The notes under the pieces: model-generated
Told to the model about the DNA's origin: nothing
Databases searched by the model: none
What the model saw: only the letters and a program-made list of their open reading frames with translations
Assembly: GCF_024296665.1 (NCBI RefSeq)
Contig: NZ_CP100762.1
Coordinates: 930,001-994,000, forward strand
DNA from: Salinilacihabitans rarus
Lineage (GTDB): Archaea; Halobacteriota; Halobacteria; Halobacteriales; Natrialbaceae
Direction: 5' to 3'
DNA: 64,000 bases
In this document: positions 49,071 to 56,631 of the stretch, piece by piece
Position numbering within the stretch: the first letter of the stretch is position 1
Layout of the letters: the number at the start of each line of letters is the position of its first letter
Translations under genes and position numbers: made by a program

Positions 49071-49913
49071 ATGTCGGATTCCGGAACGCCGTCCGACGGC
49101 CGGCCGTCCCGCGACGGCGAGGAGGTCCGCGCGATGGTGCTCGGCACGTACCACATGGACGAGCCGGGGCTGGACGCGGCGACCCTCGACGTCGACGACG
49201 TCCTCGTGCCGCGCCGGCAGGCCGAACTCGAGGAACTGACCGACTCGCTCGCCCGCTGGAACCCCGACCGCGTCGCCGTCGAACGGCCCTACGACAGGGC
49301 CGACGCCGTGAACGCCCTCTACGACGAGTACCGCGCCGGCGAGCGGGCGTACGACCGCGAGGAGGAGATCGACCCGCCACACCCCTTCCGGAACGAGCCG
49401 GACACCGAGTGTCGCAGCGAGGTCGTCCAGATCGGCTTCCGGCTCGCCGAGAAGCTGGACCACGAGCGCGTCTCCCCGATCGACAGTCCGACGAAGCTCG
49501 GCAACGAGGAGGTCGAGGCCCTGCGCGAACGGGGGTTCGAACCGGAGACGAAGGTGTCGGCGTCGCTTCCGGACCCCGAGGAGAGGGTCCGGGAGTGGGG
49601 GCGGCGACTGGCCGACTCCTCGATCGTCGAGTTCCACCGGTGGCTGAACCGCGAGGAGCAGGTCTCCGCGAACAACGAGGCGATGTTCGACGAGTACCTC
49701 CGACTCGGCGAGGGCGACAACTTCGGCGGCCCGCGGCTGCTCGCGACCTGGTACGAGCGAAACCTCCGGATGGTCCACGCGCTCTGGCGCGCGATCGAAC
49801 CGGACGACCGGCGGGTGCTGGTCCTCGTCGGGAACGGGCACGTGCCCGTCCTCCGGCACCTCTTGGAGGAGACGCCGACGTTCCGTCCGGTCGGCCCGCG
49901 TTCGCATCTGTGA
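49071..49913 (+). CDS. DUF5694 family protein (TraB-like fold)
   Basis: A 280-aa soluble protein. AMVLGTYHMDEPGLDAATLD, DRVAVERPYDR and VLVLVGNGHVPVLRHLLEET are the three conserved parts seen in DUF5694 and relatives of the TraB/ChaN-like group, where His and Glu residues are thought to bind a metal. No activity is proven. A TATA-like GGTATTTACGACG ends about 20 nt before ATG 49071. Confidence 0.78.
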   Translation: MSDSGTPSDGRPSRDGEEVRAMVLGTYHMDEPGLDAATLDVDDVLVPRRQAELEELTDSLARWNPDRVAVERPYDRADAVNALYDEYRAGERAYDREEEIDPPHPFRNEPDTECRSEVVQIGFRLAEKLDHERVSPIDSPTKLGNEEVEALRERGFEPETKVSASLPDPEERVREWGRRLADSSIVEFHRWLNREEQVSANNEAMFDEYLRLGEGDNFGGPRLLATWYERNLRMVHALWRAIEPDDRRVLVLVGNGHVPVLRHLLEETPTFRPVGPRSHL

Positions 49914-49978
49914 CGGCGATTCCCACCGCGCCGAACCGACCCCCGACACTTGAGTACGCGCGGGCCGTCGCCTCCCCC

Positions 49979-50302
49979 ATGCGCCTCGGAATCATCCTCG
50001 AGACGAACGACCCGGAACGCGTCTGGAACGCCTTCCGACTCGCGAACACCGCCCTCGACGCCGACCACGACGTCGAGGTGTTCCTCCTCGGCGACGGCGT
50101 CGACGCCCCCGACCTCGAACACGAGAAGTTCAACCCCCACGGCGTGATGGTCAAGTACACCCGAAACGGCGGCGAACTCCTCGCGTGCGGGACCTGCCTC
50201 GACTCCCGCGACATCGAACCGGACGACCTCCGGCCCCGCTCGACGATGGGAGACTGCCTCCGCGTCGTCGAAGACGCGGACGAAGTCCTCACGATCGGCT
50301 GA
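49979..50302 (+). CDS. DsrE-like sulfur-relay protein
   Basis: A 107-aa protein. MRLGIILETNDPERVWNAFRLAN and DVEVFLLGDGVDAPDLEHEKF are DsrE/YchN-like. GELLACGTCLDSRDIE holds two Cys in C-x-x-C, the likely persulfide carriers. It may pass sulfur to thiolation or Fe-S targets. Alone here, about 65 bp after the DUF5694 gene. Confidence 0.85.
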   Translation: MRLGIILETNDPERVWNAFRLANTALDADHDVEVFLLGDGVDAPDLEHEKFNPHGVMVKYTRNGGELLACGTCLDSRDIEPDDLRPRSTMGDCLRVVEDADEVLTIG

Positions 50303-50315
50303 CCCCGGAGCGCGG

Positions 50316-51050
50316 TCAGTCGGCGCTCCCCGGTGCGGCGTCCGGCGAGTCCGCCCGCAGCGGGTTCGGCCCGGCGGTGGCCGTGACCAGCCGCAGGTAG
50401 CTGCCGGCGTTCGTCAGGAGCTTGTTCTCCGCCTTCCGGAGGTGCTCCTCGAACGTCGAGCGGGCCACGGCGGTCCGCTCGGCCAGCTCGCGCAGCGACG
50501 TCCCCCGCGGCTGTTCGTAGTAGCCGTTCTCGAGGGCCAGTTGCAGCGCCGCAAGCTGCCGGTCGGTCAGCCCCTCGAACAGCTGGTCGACCGGCGCCAG
50601 CATGCTGTGGGAGATCCGCTGTTCCGCGATGGCGGTCTTCGAGAGCAGGTCGATGTCCCGGTCCGCCTCGAGGTCACGCAGCAGCGCCCGGACGTCGGCC
50701 TCGTCGAACGCGACCACCGTGTAGTGCTCCCAGCCCTGACGGTGGATCGTCGGCGGCTGGTAGAGGCAGTCGTGTTCCTCGAACCGCTCCAGAATCGACC
50801 CTTCGAGCGAGCAGAGACAGGACTGCGTGACGACGTGCAGGCCGGTCTCGTCGATCGATTCGTGGAGGATCGTTCCCAGTTCGTCGATCTCCTCGAGTAA
50901 CTCCTCGGTCGGCGACTCCGGGGACGTGATCTCGATCACCTGGCAGTCGCTCAGGTACCACTCGCGGATCGTGAGGTCCGGGTGTCGCTCCGAGATCTCG
51001 CGGTACGGACACTCGTGTTTGACCCGGAACGAGGCTTCGTAGAGGCTCAT
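50316..51050 (-). CDS. Bat-type helix-turn-helix regulator
   Basis: 244 aa from ATG 51050. The N-terminal ~150 residues are a beta-rich sensing domain (IREWYLSDCQVIEITSPESP). The C-terminal HTH-10 domain follows: LTDRQLAALQLALENGYYEQPRGTSLRELAERTAVARSTFEEHLRKAENKLL, typical of bacterioopsin-activator relatives. Some Cys residues are present in SCLCSLEG, and may sense redox or metal. A start at ATG 51092 in frame would add 14 residues. It is divergent from the rhodanese-MFS pair, which it may control. Confidence 0.86.
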   Translation of the reverse strand: MSLYEASFRVKHECPYREISERHPDLTIREWYLSDCQVIEITSPESPTEELLEEIDELGTILHESIDETGLHVVTQSCLCSLEGSILERFEEHDCLYQPPTIHRQGWEHYTVVAFDEADVRALLRDLEADRDIDLLSKTAIAEQRISHSMLAPVDQLFEGLTDRQLAALQLALENGYYEQPRGTSLRELAERTAVARSTFEEHLRKAENKLLTNAGSYLRLVTATAGPNPLRADSPDAAPGSAD

Positions 51051-51139
51051 ATCCGTACCGACCGTCCGAAGATCATTAACGGTACCGGTCATGGCCGGCA
51101 GTACCTATATTCTACTAGTTCTCTTACGGGTGAACATCG

Positions 51140-51325
51140 ATGTCGGAGATCAGTCCCGAGGAACTCGACGAACGAGTACGGGCCGGCGGGGACGACCCGC
51201 TCGCGCTCGACGCTCGCCACGAAGCGGAGTACGACGACCGGCAGAGTCCGGACAGCCTCAACGTCGACGGCGACGACGAACTGACCGGCCGCGAACCGGG
51301 TCCGAACAACTGCGCGGCCGAGTGA
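51140..51325 (+). CDS. Truncated rhodanese-like protein (N-terminal part only)
   Basis: A 61-aa protein. MSEISPEELDERVRAGGDDP and LALDARHEAEYDDRQSPDSLN match the beginning of haloarchaeal single-domain rhodaneses through the GSxN-type loop. The second half, with the active-site Cys, is missing, and the frame ends soon after (the one Cys is near the end, in NNCAAE). It is thus either a remnant or a small protein reusing the N-terminal half. It precedes an MFS gene by three bases, a pairing also seen with intact rhodaneses. A TATA-like CTATATTC lies about 25 nt upstream. Confidence 0.6.
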   Translation: MSEISPEELDERVRAGGDDPLALDARHEAEYDDRQSPDSLNVDGDDELTGREPGPNNCAAE

Positions 51326-51328
51326 CCC

Positions 51329-52615
51329 ATGGGCACGGAATCCGATCTCACACAGGGCATCCGCGAACACGTCGGGCAGTTCTCGCTGCACGTCCTGCTG
51401 GTGTTCGCGACCGGGCTGACCATCGGCTCCGAGCGCACCGTTGTCCCCGTCCTGGGCGAGGACCTCGGCGTCGAGTCGTTTCTGGTCATCGGCTCGTTCG
51501 TCGTCTCCTTCGGCTTCGTCAAGGCCGTGCTCAACCTCTACGCCGGCAAGTGGGGCGAGGAGTACGGCCGCAAGCCGGTCCTCGTCCTCGGCTGGGCGAC
51601 CGCACTTCCCCTCCCCGTGATCCTCATCTTCGCCCCCAGTTGGGGCTGGATCACGGTCGGGAACGTCCTGCTGGGCGTCAACCAGGCGCTGACCTGGAGC
51701 ATGGCGATCAACGCCAAGATCGACCTCGCGGGGCCGGAACAGCGCGGCCTCGCGGTCGGCATCGACGAGTCGTTCGGCTACACGGGCGTCGCCGTCGGCG
51801 CGTGGCTCACGGGCGCCATCGCCGCCCGGACGGCCCTCCGGCCGGAGCCGTTCTACTTCCTCGCCGTCGTCGTGGTGCTCGCGCTGCTCGTCTCGATCTT
51901 CCTGATCGAGGAGACGGTCCAGTACGCCCGTCTGGAGGGCGACGACGACCACCACGACGCGAACCTGCCGTTCGGCGAGGTGCTGAAGCGGGCGACCTAC
52001 GGCGACCGGACGCTGTTCGCGGCGGCGCAGGCGGGCCACGTCGAGAACTTCGTCGACACGCTGTTCTGGATCGCCGTGCCGCTGTACCTCACGAGTCGGG
52101 ACCTCGGCATCGAGGCCGTCGGCGTCGTCGTCGGCGTCCACAGCGCGATGTACTTCCTCCAGATCGGTACCGGCGGCCTCGCCGACCGCATCGGGCGGCG
52201 CCCGCCCGTCGTCTGGGGGATGTTCCTCGCCGGCGCCGGCGTCCTCGGGATGGTACTCGTCGACGGCTACCTCCCGTGGGCCGTCCTCGCCGGCGTCTCC
52301 GGTCTGGGGATGGCGCTGCTCTACCCGAACCTGATGACCGTCCCCGGCGACGCCGCCCACCCGACGTGGCGGTCGGCGGGGATGGGCGTCTACCGGATGT
52401 GGCGCGATTCGGGGTACGGCGTCGGCGCGATCCTGATCGGCCTCTCGATGGAGTTCGTGAACCTCGAAGCCGCGTTCTACGCGACCGCGATCCTGATGTT
52501 CGCCTCCGGCGCGGTCGTCTACCTGTGGATGGAGGAGACCCACCCCGAGTTCGGCACCCACGAACCGCCGGCCCCCGCCCCGGAACCGCCCCGCGGGGTG
52601 ACGGCCGAGGACTGA
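51329..52615 (+). CDS. MFS transporter
   Basis: A 428-aa protein with 12 transmembrane segments in two halves. NLYAGKWGEEYGRKPVLVLGWA is the loop 2-3 signature of MFS, repeated as GGLADRIGRRPPVVWGM. A His/Asp-rich loop (EGDDDHHDANL) occurs between the halves. Substrate unknown. The operon with the rhodanese-like fragment hints at a sulfur compound, an inference. Confidence 0.9.
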   Translation: MGTESDLTQGIREHVGQFSLHVLLVFATGLTIGSERTVVPVLGEDLGVESFLVIGSFVVSFGFVKAVLNLYAGKWGEEYGRKPVLVLGWATALPLPVILIFAPSWGWITVGNVLLGVNQALTWSMAINAKIDLAGPEQRGLAVGIDESFGYTGVAVGAWLTGAIAARTALRPEPFYFLAVVVVLALLVSIFLIEETVQYARLEGDDDHHDANLPFGEVLKRATYGDRTLFAAAQAGHVENFVDTLFWIAVPLYLTSRDLGIEAVGVVVGVHSAMYFLQIGTGGLADRIGRRPPVVWGMFLAGAGVLGMVLVDGYLPWAVLAGVSGLGMALLYPNLMTVPGDAAHPTWRSAGMGVYRMWRDSGYGVGAILIGLSMEFVNLEAAFYATAILMFASGAVVYLWMEETHPEFGTHEPPAPAPEPPRGVTAED

Positions 52616-52991
52616 GGTTCGGACCTGTCCGTCGAGCGAACGGATCCCGTCGCGATAGCGGCGTTCGCAGCGGCGTCGGACGGGCCACGAGTGCAGTCCG
52701 GGAGCCGATCGTGAACCCGTCCGGCCCCCGTTCGGCAGGATCGCCCCGTCTTCCGCGAACGAAACGCGGACCCCTTGCTCTCCCACTCCGGTGAACTGGC
52801 TCACCCGAGCCGCCTCGTACGTCGGCTGCTGCCGATTCTCTCGCCGTTCGGCCTCGTTCAGGTAGCTGACGTCCGTGTCGCTATGTGGCGAACCGAAGGT
52901 GGCTTCCTCCCACGGAAGTCACAAAATCACGGGATAGGCGCCTCGGTTCGAGTATGCGGATGAACCCGGCCGGACGTCGGTAGATACCCTC
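52616..52991. other. Intergenic region after the MFS gene
   Basis: About 375 bp without a gene I can support. Several short frames occur but have no family features. GC content drops toward the nickel permease side. Confidence 0.35.
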
Positions 52992-53849
52992 TCAGAACAG
53001 GCCGACGACGAATCCTGCCCCCATGATGATGAGGACGGCGGCGGAGAACGCCGGGAGGTACGGTGTGTACTGCTCGACTCTCTCCTCGGAGTGGTGGTAG
53101 CCCGCAATCAACAGCATCGTCAGTCCGACGATACCCACGATGACCGTGAGAGCGTACGCACTCATCAGTTCGATGCAGTAGTTCGACCCGGCACAGAGCG
53201 CGATGATCTCGAACTCCTCTTCGTGTGCGAACCCGAGGACGAACGCGAACCACGCGATGCCGAGAAGCCCCCGGTCGGCGGCCTCGTCGAGGTCATCGTG
53301 TGAGTGAGCGTGCCCACCGACGAACGGGACGTACCGTTTTAGACGGGAGGGGAGTCCACCGCCGTCGTGGTCGTGCGAATGGCCGTCGTCGTGGTCGTGC
53401 GAATGGCCGTCGTCGTGGTCGTGCGTATGGTGGTGATGCTCGTCCGAATCGTGTTCTTGGTCGTCCGGGTGTCCGTGATCGTGGTCGTGGTCGTTCCCGT
53501 GGGAGTGGCCGTGGAAGTACTCGCGGATGCCGAGGCCGATCAGCAGGACACCGGCCACGAGACTGACCGGCCCACCGATCCGGAAGCCACCGAGTATCGT
53601 GATCGGTTCGTTGACCTGTGTGAGGTCGAAGTAGCCCTTCGCGTAGAAGAACACTCCCACCATCGCAATACTGCTGACGAGGTGGCCGACGCCGATGATG
53701 AAACTCGCCGCGAACCCGTAGGCCCACTTGTTGGCTTGATCGAGCGCGTACGAGGCGGCAACTGGCCAGCCGTGGCCCGGTTCGAGGCCATGAACGGCAC
53801 CGAGTGCGACCGCACCTACGAGCGGACCGAGCAGTTCGTTGGGGAACAT
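52992..53849 (-). CDS. Nickel/cobalt permease with a His-rich loop (NicO/RcnA-like)
   Basis: A 285-aa protein with six hydrophobic segments. AVHGLEPGHGWPVAASYALDQ in helix 1-2 has the H-x-x-x-x-H type metal motif of the family. A central cytoplasmic loop of about 70 residues is packed with His and Asp (HSHGNDHDHDHGHPDD and more). FAHEEEFEIIALCAGSN comes after it. The divergent nikR gene points to nickel. Direction (import or export) is unclear, since RcnA-type proteins export and NicO proteins import. Confidence 0.85.
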   Translation of the reverse strand: MFPNELLGPLVGAVALGAVHGLEPGHGWPVAASYALDQANKWAYGFAASFIIGVGHLVSSIAMVGVFFYAKGYFDLTQVNEPITILGGFRIGGPVSLVAGVLLIGLGIREYFHGHSHGNDHDHDHGHPDDQEHDSDEHHHHTHDHDDGHSHDHDDGHSHDHDGGGLPSRLKRYVPFVGGHAHSHDDLDEAADRGLLGIAWFAFVLGFAHEEEFEIIALCAGSNYCIELMSAYALTVIVGIVGLTMLLIAGYHHSEERVEQYTPYLPAFSAAVLIIMGAGFVVGLF

Positions 53850-53938
53850 CGCCTCACCTGGTACTCAGAAACGGCTGACTTTAGGGATTGTTAATATCGA
53901 ACGAGGGGATTCGTCATAACGAGTCTCTTGTAGCTGCA

Positions 53939-53951
53939 CGGTACAGTACCG
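53939..53951. promoter_or_regulatory. Candidate NikR operator
   Basis: CGGTA-CAG-TACCG, a perfect inverted repeat with a 3-nt spacer, immediately before the nikR start, in the 106-bp region shared with the nickel permease gene. It could also be a palindromic core promoter. Confidence 0.4.
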
Positions 53952-53955
53952 GGTA

Positions 53956-54351
53956 ATGAGAACGAGTTTCAACATCCCCGACGACGTAGTCGAGGAGTTC
54001 GACCGAGTATGGCAGGACGAGGGGATCGGAAATCGGTCACGGGCGGTGAGAGAAGCGATGCTGGAGTTCATCGAAACCCACTCTCGCCTCGAAGATACGA
54101 CCGGCGAGATCGTCGCGCTCGTCGGTTTCGACTACCGCCACCACGAGGTAATTCAGGAACTCCACGCTGTCCAACACGAGTATCAGGACGTTATCCTCAA
54201 TACGAGCCACACGCATCAAGGCGAGTGGTGCCTCGAATCGCTGTTCTGTCGCGGGGCCGCCGAGCGGGTCCGTGAGCTTACGTACCGGCTCCGTGATTTC
54301 GACGGTGTTCGCAGGGTGAAGGTGATGGTGATCCGGGATAACGTCGAATAA
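53956..54351 (+). CDS. nikR: Nickel-responsive regulator NikR
   Basis: A 131-aa protein. A ribbon-helix-helix (MRTSFNIPDDVVEEFDRVW, then GNRSRAVREAMLEFIE) is followed by an ACT-like nickel domain. The four nickel ligands can be placed: H74, H85, H87 and C92, with the same 11- and 2-residue gaps as the E. coli set (H76, H87, H89, C95) and one residue less before Cys. It represses nickel uptake when nickel is sufficient. Divergent from the nickel permease, its probable target. Confidence 0.93.
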   Translation: MRTSFNIPDDVVEEFDRVWQDEGIGNRSRAVREAMLEFIETHSRLEDTTGEIVALVGFDYRHHEVIQELHAVQHEYQDVILNTSHTHQGEWCLESLFCRGAAERVRELTYRLRDFDGVRRVKVMVIRDNVE

Positions 54352-54482
54352 ACTGCCCTCTTCGTCGAAGCGACTCGTTCGTACACTCGGTTTCGCTCTC
54401 GCCGATCGAGCGAGAAACGAAAGGGCAACTGCCGAAAGAAGATTTGGCTACCCGACCAGCAACGGAAACCCCCCGGATTCGA

Positions 54483-54521
54483 CTACCGGTTCTCTCGCTG
54501 CTCTACTTTGTTCAGTTCGAT
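54483..54521 (-). pseudogene. Displaced 3' end of aroQ (13 codons with stop)
   Basis: Read on the minus strand this encodes IELNKVEQRENR and a TAG stop, exactly the end of the intact chorismate mutase at 55314-55352. Thirty-four of 39 bases match, and all five differences are synonymous (stop TAG against TAA included). Homology begins abruptly at the ATC codon. It marks the far side of an insertion. Confidence 0.85.
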
Positions 54522-54625
54522 AACTCACGTTGCACTGTTTCGTGTATTTTTCCGGTTTTTCGCTACGTTAGCTCAGCTTTCGACCGAGCGAATGAGCTTC
54601 GCATTAGGATTTTTAAGCGTGCATG

Positions 54626-54640
54626 TAGTACTGTGTACTA
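54626..54640. promoter_or_regulatory. Candidate VapBC operator
   Basis: TAGTAC-TGT-GTACTA, a perfect 6-bp inverted repeat ending two bases before the vapB ATG. A TATA-like TTTTTAAG (about 54610-54617) precedes it. A VapB dimer would block the promoter there. Confidence 0.55.
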
Positions 54641-54642
54641 AG

Positions 54643-54904
54643 ATGGCGACGAAAACGATTTCACTCGACGAGGAAGCCTACGAGCGGCTGAAAGCCCGAA
54701 AAAAAAGAGGGTGAAAGCTTCAGTGAAACCGTCAAGCGCCTTGCGGGAGAACGGTCGTGGAACGAGGTCACAGGGATTCTCTCCGAGGACGAGGCGGCGG
54801 ACCTCGAGGCCGCTATCGAGGAGGGACGAACGAAGTCCAGCGAACGGAGTGACCGCCTCACAGCAGCGTTAGACGAAGTTGGAGATGACGAGACATCGGA
54901 ATGA
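54643..54904 (+). pseudogene. vapB: VapB-family antitoxin, frame split at an A8 run
   Basis: ATG 54643 gives MATKTISLDEEAYERLKARK, then ends at 54714. If one A of the A8 run at 54699-54706 is dropped, the frame continues EGESFSETVKRLAGERSWNE to TGA 54902-54904, an 86-aa protein. The N-terminal part is the DNA-binding strand-helix; the second part is the toxin-neutralising region. Its stop then overlaps the vapC start (ATGA), as usual. It may be a true mutation, a sequencing error, or a site of transcriptional slippage that makes an A7 message. Confidence 0.75.
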
Positions 54905-55293
54905 TTCAGGACACATCGTTCATTATCGACTTATTACGTGGCGATGAAAACGCAAAACGAATTCTCGATATCGTCGAAAAAGAAGCGCGGCCACAAAAAG
55001 TGTCCTCCGTGACGGTTTTGGAACTCTACGAGGGCGTTGTTCGGTCTCAAACGCCGGAGACGAAGCGGGAGCGAATTCTCGAGATACTGGAAACGAAGCA
55101 CGTCGTGAGTGCCGACCACACCGTGATGCGAAAAGCCGGAAAACTCTCCGGTAAGCTAATCAATGGCGTCGAACGGATTGAGCGAGAAGACTGTATTATC
55201 GCTGCGACTGCGCTTCTCAACGACGAACCAGTTATCACGAGAAACACCAAGCACTTCGGACGTATCGACGGCCTCGAAGTACGGACGTACTAG
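54901..55293 (+). CDS. vapC: VapC-type toxin, PIN domain ribonuclease
   Basis: A 130-aa protein. The PIN acidic residues are D4 (MIQDTSFIIDLL), E41 (VLELYEGV), D97 (EDCIIAATAL), and the TRNTKHF end. VapC cuts RNA, often tRNA or rRNA, when the antitoxin is lost. The ATG overlaps the stop of the frame-corrected vapB. It appears intact, although the antitoxin frame is not, which would be harmful if the antitoxin were really lost. Confidence 0.9.
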   Translation: MIQDTSFIIDLLRGDENAKRILDIVEKEARPQKVSSVTVLELYEGVVRSQTPETKRERILEILETKHVVSADHTVMRKAGKLSGKLINGVERIEREDCIIAATALLNDEPVITRNTKHFGRIDGLEVRTY

Positions 55294-55313
55294 GGCTATG
55301 ATTGTGTGAGGTG

Positions 55314-55637
55314 TTACCTGTTTTCACGCTGCTCAACTTTGTTCAGTTCGATCAACAGCCGAAAGATCGCTTTCACGAGGTTCGCGTCGACGTCGAAGCG
55401 GTCGGCGTTCTCGCCCGCGCGTTCCATCACGCGCACTTCCTGCTTCTCGTCGGTCGTCGGCAGCCCTTCGGCGGACTTGACCCGTGCGATGGTGTCGGCG
55501 ACGTACGTACGGCGGGCAATGAGTTCGACGATGTCGCGGTCGATCTCGCGGATCTCCTCGCGGAGTTCGTCCAGATCCATCTCCTCGGGGGTTCGGTTCT
55601 CGCCTCCGTCGGTCGTAGCTGCGTCGTCTCCTGTCAT
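55314..55637 (-). CDS. aroQ: Chorismate mutase
   Basis: A 107-aa AroQ-type all-alpha protein. LREEIREIDRDIVELIARRTYVADTIARVKSAEGLPTTDEKQEVRVMERA has the helix 1 Arg and Lys of the active site, and AIFRLLIELNKVEQRENR is the last helix. It converts chorismate to prephenate for Phe and Tyr. The ATG overlaps the stop of the shikimate kinase gene (ATGA). The last 12 codons belong to the incoming or original DNA at the insertion edge and are duplicated at 54483. Confidence 0.92.
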   Translation of the reverse strand: MTGDDAATTDGGENRTPEEMDLDELREEIREIDRDIVELIARRTYVADTIARVKSAEGLPTTDEKQEVRVMERAGENADRFDVDANLVKAIFRLLIELNKVEQRENR

Positions 55638-56506
55638 GTCGTGGTCGCTCCGTCGGACCGCGTCGCGAGCAGTCGCGTCGTCCCCGGGCGGTCCTCCCAG
55701 CGGTCCCGGACCGTCGCCAGCGCCTCGCGCTCGCCGACGGCGACGTAACTCGGGCCGGTCCCCGACAGCGAGACGCCCGCGGCGTCGGGGAGGGCATCGA
55801 GCAGCGGCGCCGTCGGGAAGCCGAGCGCGCCGCAGAAGGCGAAGCCGTTGACCGTCATCGCCTCGGCGTACCGGCCGTCGAGGGCGAGTTCGGCGACGAG
55901 GTCCGCCACCGGGGCGATCCGCTCGCAGGCGGCGACGTCGGCGTCGGCGCTGAACGCCTGCTCGGGCGGCGTGTAGACGACCGCGTGCCAGTCGACCGCC
56001 TCGCGGGCGAGCAGTTCGTCGCGCGTATTGTCGGTGACGGTCACGCCGCCGAGCATGCTGGCGCTGGCGTCGTCGAACGCGCCGGTCACCGTCACGCCGG
56101 CCTCGCGCGCCGCGTACACGCCGAGTCGACAGGCGTCGACCCGGTCGACGGCGTCGGCGATTTCGAGGGCGTCGAGGGTCGCCAGCACGGCCGCGTTCGC
56201 CGCGGCGCTCGAACTCTTCAGCCCCGCGGCCAGCGGCACCTCGCTCTCGGTGTGGACGCGCGCGCCGACGTCCCGTCGCTCACGTCCCGCCGCCGCCGCG
56301 TGGCGGTCGAGGGTGACCGCGACGCCGCGCTCGATCAGTTCGGCGTCCGCCTCGGGGTCCTCGGCGATCGTGCCCTCGATCTCGCCGTCGTCGGTGAGGT
56401 CGACCGTCGCGGTCGTCTCGAGGTCGATCGCGAACGCCGACCCGGTGCCCGTCGCGAGCGCGTTCAGTACGGTGCCGGCGGCGGGGGCGACTGCCCGACC
56501 GTCCAT
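55634..56506 (-). CDS. aroK: Archaeal shikimate kinase (GHMP family)
   Basis: A 290-aa GHMP kinase. MDGRAVAPAAGTVLNALATG at the start, the P-loop-like EVPLAAGLKSSSAAANAAVLAT, and DDASASMLGG and GVSLSGTGPSYVAVG later. This is the archaeal form that replaces bacterial AroK in the shikimate pathway. In one operon with chorismate mutase, two steps around chorismate. Confidence 0.92.
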   Translation of the reverse strand: MDGRAVAPAAGTVLNALATGTGSAFAIDLETTATVDLTDDGEIEGTIAEDPEADAELIERGVAVTLDRHAAAAGRERRDVGARVHTESEVPLAAGLKSSSAAANAAVLATLDALEIADAVDRVDACRLGVYAAREAGVTVTGAFDDASASMLGGVTVTDNTRDELLAREAVDWHAVVYTPPEQAFSADADVAACERIAPVADLVAELALDGRYAEAMTVNGFAFCGALGFPTAPLLDALPDAAGVSLSGTGPSYVAVGEREALATVRDRWEDRPGTTRLLATRSDGATTT

Positions 56507-56631
56507 AGAGGGAGTCTCTCGAAGGGATACTTACGGCTGGCGGTCGGTGCGGTTCTGGCCGGGTTCCGGCGACGGATGCGGGCCGGGAGCGGTCGGAAAC
56601 GGCAAGTGTCCGGGCGAGCGACGTAGAGACG

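Larger units (their letters stand above)
54483..55313. mobile_element. VapBC cassette inserted at the 3' end of aroQ
   Basis: About 830 bp between the displaced aroQ end and the intact aroQ stop. It holds the vapBC operon and about 120 bp of AT-richer spacer. GC is far lower than in the flanks. No integrase gene is inside, so it may be the remains of a larger element or be mobilised in trans. Confidence 0.7.

Noticed and set aside
52616-52991. A small gene or RNA between the MFS and nickel permease genes
   Set aside because: Frames are short with no start context, and no paired structure stood out.
54444-54641. Plus-strand 65-codon frame before vapB
   Set aside because: It crosses the displaced aroQ end and the vapB promoter; no family features.
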